64,000 nt of DNA, from contig OW818681.1 of the NCBI GenBank assembly GCA_942493075.1, forward strand, positions 3,472,001-3,536,000, written 5' to 3'. Below, piece by piece: positions 1-8,800 of the stretch (its first letter is position 1; the number at the start of each line of letters is the position of its first letter). Under the pieces are notes generated by a model. The model was not told where the DNA came from. It saw only the letters and a program-made list of their open reading frames with translations, and did no database searches. This stretch comes from JBBQYD01 sp942493075. Its GTDB lineage: Bacteria; Verrucomicrobiota; Verrucomicrobiia; Limisphaerales; UBA8199. The position numbers were made by a program, and so were the translations under genes.

Positions 1-1
1 G

Positions 2-1585
2 TGGCTGCCGGCGCTTTCCACGGCCCAATTCATCCAGTCGCCGCAACAGCCCACGGACACCGGCAGCCAATGGGTGCATTGGAACCGCTCGGAAGCGCCC
101 TCCGCATCGTTGAGCCGGTTGGTGGGCAATGCGGCGTGCCTGGTCCGGGTAGGCAACGCACCCACCAATTACACATGGACCGTCAAAGGCAAACCGGTCC
201 CGCCGCGTTATCAGTGGACCACTGGGGGCTTGAACTTCATCGGGTTCCCCACACCTGCAGCGGCGGCACCCACGTTCGAGGATTTTCTGGCGCCAGCCCC
301 TGAGTTGCGGTTGTCCGGCGAGTTTTATGCCTATCCGGGCGGAAACCTCGGTGCAACCAATCCGGCGCGGGTGTTTGCCTATCGCAACGCGCGTGTCAAC
401 CGCGGGCAGGCTTTTTGGGTCCGGTCGGGCACCACCTACAACCGGTATTACGGGCCGTTTGAAGTGGTGTTGTCGGATGCGCAGGGCGTTCAATTCGGGA
501 GTTCGTCGGGCCAGCAAGGGGTTCGGTTGCGGAATCTTACCGCGAGCAGTCTGACCGTCACGCTGAACCTGCTTGATTCCGAAACTCCGCCGACCGGTCA
601 ATCGGCCATTCTCGGCGCGCCGCCCTTGTTGATTCGGGGCGAGTTGAACATGATTAACCTGACTTACAGCCACACGAACCTCACCGGCCCGCGAAGCTGG
701 GTCCTGCAACCGGCGGGACAGGTTGGCTCGGAGGTGGAAGTGGTGCTGGGCTTGAACCGATCTCAAATGACAGGTAACACCGGTGCTTTCCATGCTGGCA
801 TCCTGCGGTTCAGCGATGCAGGCAACCTTGCCCAAGTTGACGTGCCCGTGTCCGCATCAGTCGCGTCGAGGGCCGGGCTTTGGGTCGGCGGCGCCCAAGT
901 CATGGATGTGCAGCATTACTTGAAGAGCTATCAGCAGAACTCCGAAGGCCAGCCGGTGTTGGACAGCAGCGGGGCTTATCAGTTGACGGGAATCAATACA
1001 AACCTGGGCGGCGCGGCGCGCGCCTTTCCGTTACGGCTCATCCTGCACGACGACGGCAACGGCCAGGCAGTGCTGTTGCAACGAGTTTTCCACGGACTGC
1101 GCGAGGCCACCAACGAAGTTCTGGCCACCCAGGAAACGTTGTTGGACAAGGCCAGCCTCGGCTCCGCCCGGCGCATCTCGGCGGCGCACTTACCCTGGTC
1201 GGCAGCCAATGAGCCGTGGAGTTGCACCGGCCAACTGGCAGAGGGAACGAACCTGACCGTCACCATCGTCGTGGCCCACGATCACCCGGGCAGCAATCCA
1301 TTTCTCCATGCCTATCACCCGGACCACGACAACCTCAACGCCACCTTTGACCAGCCGCTGCCGCAGGGTTTCGAGTCCTATCGGGTGGAACGGCGGATCC
1401 AGCTTTCCGTGGCCCCGCCGCCCAATGATTTCGCCAGCCTGACCCGCAGCAGCCAGTCGTTACTGGGGCTTTACCAGGAAACGCTGACCCTGGCCGGCAA
1501 ACCCGGCGACACTCGAGAATTTCACGCGGAAGGCATCTTCTCCCTCAACCGCATCAGCACCATTTCCGTTCTGACTCAACCCTGA
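2..1585 (+). CDS. Secreted beta-rich protein, 5' partial, function unknown
   Basis: The frame is already open at the window edge, so the start and any signal peptide lie upstream; about 527 residues are visible. I recognise no catalytic domain. The visible sequence is rich in Gly, Asn, Thr and alternating hydrophobic residues and has no membrane segment, which fits an extracellular beta-sandwich protein, but that is inference. An internal ATG at nt 74 is in the same frame and is unlikely to be the start, because the frame continues upstream with the same composition. The stop is 17 bases before the next gene, whose product has a signal peptide, so this is the first visible member of a six-gene co-directional run of exported proteins. 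No homology-based function can be given. Confidence 0.75.
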   Translation, partial: WLPALSTAQFIQSPQQPTDTGSQWVHWNRSEAPSASLSRLVGNAACLVRVGNAPTNYTWTVKGKPVPPRYQWTTGGLNFIGFPTPAAAAPTFEDFLAPAPELRLSGEFYAYPGGNLGATNPARVFAYRNARVNRGQAFWVRSGTTYNRYYGPFEVVLSDAQGVQFGSSSGQQGVRLRNLTASSLTVTLNLLDSETPPTGQSAILGAPPLLIRGELNMINLTYSHTNLTGPRSWVLQPAGQVGSEVEVVLGLNRSQMTGNTGAFHAGILRFSDAGNLAQVDVPVSASVASRAGLWVGGAQVMDVQHYLKSYQQNSEGQPVLDSSGAYQLTGINTNLGGAARAFPLRLILHDDGNGQAVLLQRVFHGLREATNEVLATQETLLDKASLGSARRISAAHLPWSAANEPWSCTGQLAEGTNLTVTIVVAHDHPGSNPFLHAYHPDHDNLNATFDQPLPQGFESYRVERRIQLSVAPPPNDFASLTRSSQSLLGLYQETLTLAGKPGDTREFHAEGIFSLNRISTISVLTQP

Positions 1586-1602
1586 ATCCCTTTAAGCCTG
1601 TT

Positions 1603-2778
1603 ATGAAAGCTATCCATAATCCGCTCCGCATCCTCACATTCGCACTGGCCGTGATGACCCTGGCAGTCGCACCGCAAGCCCGGGCCCAGGCCAACTCAAA
1701 TCCGCCCGAACGCCTCACCTATCAGGGGTTCCTGGTGGACGCGAACGGCACCGCCCTGGCCAACACTGCGCCGCGCAACTACGACGTCATTTTCCGCATT
1801 CATGACCGCCAAAGCGCGGGCACTCTCACGTGGGCCGAACAGCAAACGGTGACGGTGGACAAGGGTTATTTCAGCGTGCTGCTGGGCGAAGGCAGCCAGG
1901 TGGGCAGCGAGCCTCGTCCGTCGCTCTCGGCGGTGTTTGCGGGCACGGAAGCCTCGGAGCGTTACGTCGGCGTCACGGTCAAAGGCATGGGTGCCGGGGG
2001 GACGGACCTGAATATCCTGCCGCGGTTGCGCCTGCTCACGTCGCCTTACGCGTTCCTTGCGCGCCACGCCACGGCGCTTGTCAGTCCCAACGGAGCGAAC
2101 CTGGTGACAACCGCCAACGGCGCACTGACCATCGCCGGCACGGTGAGCGGCACCAGTTTCACCGGCAGCGGTGCCAACCTGACCGGGTTGACCGCAGCCC
2201 AGATTCCCAGTTTGTCTGCGACCAAGATCACGAGTGGCACGCTGGCCGACGCCCGCCTTTCGTCCAACATTCCGAAGCTCGACGCGGCCCAAACGTTTAC
2301 TGAGGATCAAACCGTGGTCGGCAAGGTCACGGCGACCAGCTTTTCGGGGAATGGCACCATTCCCGTTGGCGGCATCATCATGTGGTCGGGAACAACCCCG
2401 CCGACGGGTTGGGCTTTATGCAACGGCCAGACCGTCAATGGCCATGAAACCCCCGATCTCAAAGGCCGGTTCGTCCTGGCCTCCGGCAACGCATTGGGTC
2501 TGACCTCGCGCACCGTGGGCCAAACCGGCGGCGAGCAGGCACATACCCTGACGACCGCCGAGATGCCTGCGCACAGCCACGACTTCCGATCCGATGGGGC
2601 CGCCGTGTTGATATTGGGAGGAGCCAGCGGGCAATTCGCCGACAGTGATGATTCCGGCGGGTTCGGCGAAACCGACCCGATCTTCAGACCGTCGAAAGTT
2701 CAAAACACCGGTGGAGGGGACGCTCATAACAACATGCCGCCGTTCTATGTCCTGGCTTTCATCATGCGGGTGAATTGA
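1603..2778 (+). CDS. Secreted phage-tail-collar-domain (fibre-like) protein
   Basis: The 391-residue product starts with a Sec signal peptide (charged start, hydrophobic stretch to about residue 24, then ARAQA). Residues about 30-150 form a beta-rich domain (LTYQGFLVDANG onward) common at the N-terminus of secreted fibre-like bacterial proteins. Residues about 165-250 are low-complexity Thr/Ser/Gly/Ala repeats resembling trimeric fibre shafts. The C-terminal third is a tail-collar domain of the type in T4 gp12 and 'microcystin-dependent' proteins: GGIIMWSGTTPPTGWALCNG, then DLKGRFVLASG, a metal-binding-like MPAHSHDF, and the usual NMPPFYVLAFIM ending. No other phage genes are nearby and the protein is exported, so a surface fibre or adhesin is more likely than a virion part. 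It lies 25 bases before the giant gene and shares its first five residues, MKAIH. Confidence 0.85.
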   Translation: MKAIHNPLRILTFALAVMTLAVAPQARAQANSNPPERLTYQGFLVDANGTALANTAPRNYDVIFRIHDRQSAGTLTWAEQQTVTVDKGYFSVLLGEGSQVGSEPRPSLSAVFAGTEASERYVGVTVKGMGAGGTDLNILPRLRLLTSPYAFLARHATALVSPNGANLVTTANGALTIAGTVSGTSFTGSGANLTGLTAAQIPSLSATKITSGTLADARLSSNIPKLDAAQTFTEDQTVVGKVTATSFSGNGTIPVGGIIMWSGTTPPTGWALCNGQTVNGHETPDLKGRFVLASGNALGLTSRTVGQTGGEQAHTLTTAEMPAHSHDFRSDGAAVLILGGASGQFADSDDSGGFGETDPIFRPSKVQNTGGGDAHNNMPPFYVLAFIMRVN

Positions 2779-2803
2779 TGCATCGCGAACGGAGCATCAC
2801 ACC

Positions 2804-5800
2804 ATGAAAGCCATCCACTTCTCGGCGACCCTCTTGGGGTGTTTGCTGACGGTCCTGGGAGCCAGGGCGCAAACCCTCCCTTGGGAACTCCGCCAGAACC
2901 TGACCCCCTACAACCTCCATTCCCAGCGCGGTGTGCCGATTTCCTCGGTGACCAACACGCCGCCGGGCTCCGACGGCCGCGCTCCCACCGCGGCCCAACA
3001 ACAGGCGGAGGGGCTGACCATTAATCCGCCAACCACCAACCAGTTTGGCGGCCTGCTGAATTTGGGCGCCACACCGGGCCTTGCCCTGGGCGACTGGCAA
3101 CAGGTCAGCAACTCCATCATCCTCAAGTACGGCACGAACGCTTTCTCCGCCACGGTGGCGCAGCAGATGCAACTGCCGCAGGGCCTTTCCAACGGCGTCG
3201 CCACATTCACCCTGCGCCGCGCGCAGGTAGGGGCGACGTTCATGAGTCGAGAAATCTCGTTCTTCTTTGCCAGCGCCATTCCCGTACCTGAGACGGACGA
3301 ATCGGGCCGGTTGCTGACCAACGTGGTCAAGGAAACCTACTGGCTGGCCCAACCGCACACCACGAACGATCACCTTGGTTCTGGTTACTATTGGAGTCCC
3401 CATGCCCGGCTGGTGTATGCCGTCCAACCCGGCCCCATCACAATCACATGGCGCAAGGCCACGCCCATCTCCGCCATCCCCACCAACGAGCCGGCCAGCA
3501 ACTACTACCTGGATGGTGGCAACTACTACAGGCTGTTCACCGAGACTTACGTGGTGTCCGGCAACCCGGCTAAACCGCCGCGGAAGATCTACTGGACGGA
3601 AGGTCAGTATGCCAACACGGGGCGGCCGGTGGACGTGCCGTCCGCGCGGGTGGCGGATGTGAACATCGTCTATAACAGTAATTTCCCCGAGTTCGTCTCC
3701 AGCAACCAAGTCCTTTACGTCCCCGGCCAGGAGCCTTTCGTGCCGGGGATCACCGACCGGACACTGTGGTATGACAACACCCGGAAAAAGATACTGGCGC
3801 GCAACCAGGAAGGGCGGGTCTTCCTTGAACTGCTCGGCGAGTTTACTGGCGACAACCAAGCTCGCCGGCCCTTGGGCGTGGAAATCGTGGACGTTTACCG
3901 GCAGGTTAGCCCCTCGGACGTCGTCAACGAATTGGGCGAGGCCATCACCGCATTCCAGGATGGACGTGATGACTCGCACCTTGTGCCCGAACCGGTCCTG
4001 CAAGGGGTGGTCGAGCCGTTTGCTTATCGCCACATGATCGAGGGCAGCAGCCGCTGGCGGTATTACGCCATCCGGGAAACCCGGAACGTGAACGACCTGC
4101 TCATTCATTGGCTCGAGTCAGGCGAGCAAGGGCTGCTCTGGCCGTCCCTCTTTGCCCGCTACGCCCTGGTTTGGCCCACCGATCCCGCCCGCTACAGTCA
4201 TTACGTCCGGCCCATCGCCGCCACGGAAACCGAGGCCCGCCTGACCGCAGTGCCCCTCCCGATGGCTAACGTACCGATGATTGATTACCAGGATCCACTC
4301 GATCGCCCCCGGGCCAAGCTGACCGAGAAGTTCGAGTTCTTCACCTACCTGGATGCCGCTGCGCCGGCGCACCGCACTTTGTTGCGCTTCACCTCCGGCG
4401 AGCACGTCGCCTTCGAGCGCGTCTTCTCCTGGCTGGACGCAAACCTCATCTCCACGAACTTCGCCGGGACGCTGGCCACCAATCTTGCCGGGTGGAACCT
4501 GACCAACCAGATGATGCAATGGCCGTCGCAGCTCGCCGCGCCGCGCGTGGTGAGCCAAACGGTGGAAGTCGGCCAGTGCATCACCGCGCCCGCCGGCGAA
4601 CTGGGCGCCGACGCCGCGGAAGGCTATCTGGCCGGCTATATCCAGCAAGCCAAAGGCAATGGCTTCAACCCCAACGCCTATCGTGATCCGTTTCTGGCTG
4701 GCTTCACGGAAGCCAACCTCGGTGCCATCATCCCGGTCAACGCCATCCCCGGCCGTAACACGCTTGAGGTTTGGTGGTTCCGAAACAACAGCCCCAACTT
4801 GAACCAAGGCTTCCAGACGATCCACTGGCCGTCGGTCATTGGCCGTTACACCGTGCAATGGCCCGCCAGCCCACGCGAGATCGTCCTGGCCAGCAACGAC
4901 GGCAGCGGCGGGTTGAGCAGCCTGGAAGCGGTCGGCCACATTTACGTCCAGAACGACCCGGACCTCGCCGGCTATAATCCCAATGAAGAACACGCGCTCA
5001 TGCTCGGCGGACAGGCTTACGCGTTGCGGGATGACCTGAATATCACCACCGGCACGGACTATTCCTCAGAACCGTTTGTCCTGATCGAGTACGCGCTCGG
5101 GAACGGACGCCCGGCCATGAGCGCCTTCAAGGTGCTGCGCGAAAAAATCTCCGCTGGCATCGTGTTCGATTACATTGTCGAGGCGGGGCAGTTGGTCCAG
5201 GCCCCCATGCCACTGCCGCTGTTGCCCAAACCGGTCGAGGGCGTCGGCGTCAGCGCCAGGAACTACAACACCGAACCGCTCCAAGACGGCGGCGATCTTC
5301 CGGTGGGCTGGGACGAATCGCTTCACAGCAAAGCCTTCGGCCACTATCCCCAATTCACCTTCGAGGACCGCAAGCACAGTTTCTGGATCTATCGTGGCCC
5401 TCACGGCGGTCTGCCGACCCTGGCGGCGGGCACCTACAACGCCACCAATGAGACCTTCGGCACTCTGCCCACGGCCACAGCGGTGGTGGATCAGGATTTC
5501 ACTGTCACCCTGCACGCATCCCGGCGCGCGGAGGGTCTGCTCCTGCAGGCAGCCGGCGAAACGCCACTACCAGCCTGGTTGCAGATCAGCGGCCTCACCC
5601 TCGTCGGCCAACCCGCCTGGGGTGACCTCGGCACGAACACCTACAGCCTGGTGACCACCGACATCGGCGACGGCAGCCGTGTGACCAACGCGTTCACTCT
5701 GCGCGTCGTGGCCAGCGGCTTGGTCGTCGGCCAAACGCCCCTCGAACTGACTTTCACCAACCAATACTCTCGCGCCAATGTGACTTATGTCGGACGCCCG

Positions 5801-8800
5801 CCGGCCTTGGCCGCGCAGCCCGCCGCGTCCAACAGCTTCACGATGCGGTTTTATTACCAGACCCAGGAGGGATTCGCCTGGCCCGGCTGCACCCGTGTTC
5901 CCGCTGTGGGCGACATAGTGCCTTATCTGCTCCCGCGGGATGCCGCTGGCGAGTTCGCTGGCGATCCCACGGACAAGACCACGCCGGCACAGGACATCGT
6001 TTATCGCCCGGTCTGGCCTGTGAACCCGCCCCAACTGCGCGCGGGCCAAACGCTCACCGCCCCGACCGCCGGGCTGCCGGCCATCCGGGGGCAGAGCAGC
6101 GTCGAAGTTCTCTATCAACAATCCATCGCGGCGGACCTGATCCACACCAATGATGCGTCGAGCGTCGTGCTTCACGATCCCACCCGCGAGAAGGAATATG
6201 ACATCACCGAGCAGAACCTGGATCAGCTTCCCGCCGGCATTCGGGTGGACCACTATCAGGGCCGGGTCTTCTTCCCCAACCTGCCGCCTCATCTGGCGCA
6301 GCGGCTCTACTTCGATCCCAACCGCGGGAGCAAGGGCAAGCTCGTCCTCAAGGGCGAGTTCATGGATGAAGCCGTGGGCGAGAAATTCATCCTTCTGAAC
6401 GTCCTGCGCGGCTCGGACCTCGCGGCCGCCAAAGACCTGTGTCCCACGGACGACCCGAACAAGTCTAAATGGAATTCGGTCGTAACTGGGCTTGCCACGG
6501 TATTGGAAACCTTCCACGAAAATCCAGATGTCCCTGGTCAATATGTCCCCGATGCAACGAAAGATATGACCGTGCCTGTGACCGGCCTCGCCGAGATTGT
6601 TTCCAGCGAGACGGCCGCGGATTCCTACGCGCTGAGCGCCAGCGGGCCGGGCTTTGGTTACGTCACTCTCATCACCGGCAACGGCCGGGCCTTCACGCCA
6701 GCCGGTGAGCCGGTTTCGGTGCATGTCCTGCGCGTCACGCCGCCGCTGCACGTCGGTGAGTTGAAGATTCTTGCCTCGGCCAATCCGCTGAACGAGCTGC
6801 TGACCATCCAGCACACCGCCGACCTGGCCGGTCGTTTCAACAAATACGAATACGAGTGGAGGATTGCTCCGCCTGTGGACGGCCAACCGCCTGCGATCAC
6901 GGAGCTGATGACGGGTTGGAACGATTTGGCCACCGCGACCAATCTGCCGCGCTATACCTTGGGCGGCGCCGGCGTCCAGGTGCTCGTGGATAACTACCTC
7001 ATCATGCGCTACCGGCCTGTCGATCCCAAACACCCGCTCTACAACCAGTGGTCGGATTGGACGCAGCCCCAACTGGCCGAAGGCTGGATCAAGCGCGTGC
7101 TGGCCGCCATCAATCCATTCAACCAGCGCGTCAGCGATCTCTTCAACAACCGCGTCAACACCGACGCCAGCATCCTCACCCAGGCCGGCGCGCGCTGGGA
7201 GGGCGACGTGGCGTTGAATCTGGAGACCATCAACAACTACGGCCTGATTGAGATTTACGAAACCGTCCTCCGCCGCGGCCGGATGCTGAGCGTGGACGCC
7301 GGCATCAATTTCGGTCCCGCCAATGACACGCTGCTGCTGGCCGCAGGCTATCTCAACGACCTCTACCTGATGCTCGGCAGTGAAGCCTGGGCCGACGCCG
7401 CCAATCCCACCATCGGCATCGGCACGCAGGACGCTACCTACGGGGACATCGCCACCGCTTTGTTTGCATTCAAAGGCCAGATGGCCTCCGTGCTCGAAGA
7501 GGAACTGGCGCTGCTGCGTGGCCGCGACGATTTCCTCCAGCCCGGCGTTGAAACCGCCCCGGTCTATAACCGGCTGTTCTGGAATCACACCCGCGGCATT
7601 GACGCCGGCGAGGTCATCTACGCTCTCAATTACAACATCCAGGACAGCGCCGACTCAGGCGGCGACGGCGTGGTGAATGCTGACGACGCCCGGCGGATGT
7701 TCCCCCAGGGCCACGGAGACGCCTACGGCCATTATCTCACCGCCCTCAAGGGCTATTACGGACTGTTGCTCGACAAGGACTTTGACTGGGTGCCGCGCAC
7801 CGAAGCGGTCACCGTGCTCGGAAAACCGGTCCAGGTGGATTACCTGGATGAACGGAAATTCGCTGCCGCCGCTGCGGCCACCGCGCGCGCAGGTCGCCAA
7901 GTGTTCGACCTGACATGGCGACGCGACTACCAGGCCGGCAACACTGCCGGGTGGGAGCATTTCGGCGAAACACGCGCCAACGCCAACCGCACCGTCCCCT
8001 CCACCCGCCACTGGGGCATGGACCACTGGGCCTCGCGGACGGTGATGGGCGCTTATGTGAACTGGATGGCGGGCAACGCCATTCTGCCCGAAACCGATCC
8101 CGATCCCACGCACGAAGGCATCCAGAAGATTGACCGCTCGACCGTGCCCGAGTTGAAGGAACTGCCCGCCGTGGCCGCAGATCTGCAAACCGCCCTGGAC
8201 AACGCCGAGGGGAATCTCAACCCCCTGGGTCTCCCCAGCGGCAGCATCGCGCTGGACCTGGACCCGTCCATCCTCACTGGTGCCAACAGCGCCACGCACT
8301 TCGAGCAGGTCTATGGACGGGCCTCGGGCGCGCTCCAAAACGCCCTCGCCGCCTTTGATGACGCCAAGGATGTTACCCGTTTGATGCGCTCTGAGCAGGA
8401 TTCGCTGGCTGGCTTGCAGGCCACCGTGGCCAATCAGGAAATGGCTTACAAACACTCGCTCATCGAGCTGTACGGCACGCCCTATCCGGATGACACCGGC
8501 CCCGGAAAAACCTACAAGCAGGGTTACAACGGACCGGACCTCATCCACTACAGCTACGTGAACCTGCCCGAGTCCACCTTCGGCGGATTGCTCACTCCAC
8601 AGGCCGTCCAGACCTTTAAAGTGGACATCACCCAGTTCCCCGAGGACTGGGGCGACAAGCTCTACACCGACTTTGACTTCGTGGAAGAGAGCAGCAGTTC
8701 GCTTTACACCAATTACTTCGAGTTTGTGCGCGGGCCGCATGGCTTTTTCGACAAGCCCGAATCCTGGACCAGCCGCCGGCAATCGCCCGGCAAGATTCAG

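Noticed and set aside
1603..2778. Prophage or tailocin because of the tail-collar domain
   Set aside because: No other phage structural, lysis or integrase genes are nearby, and the protein has a signal peptide.
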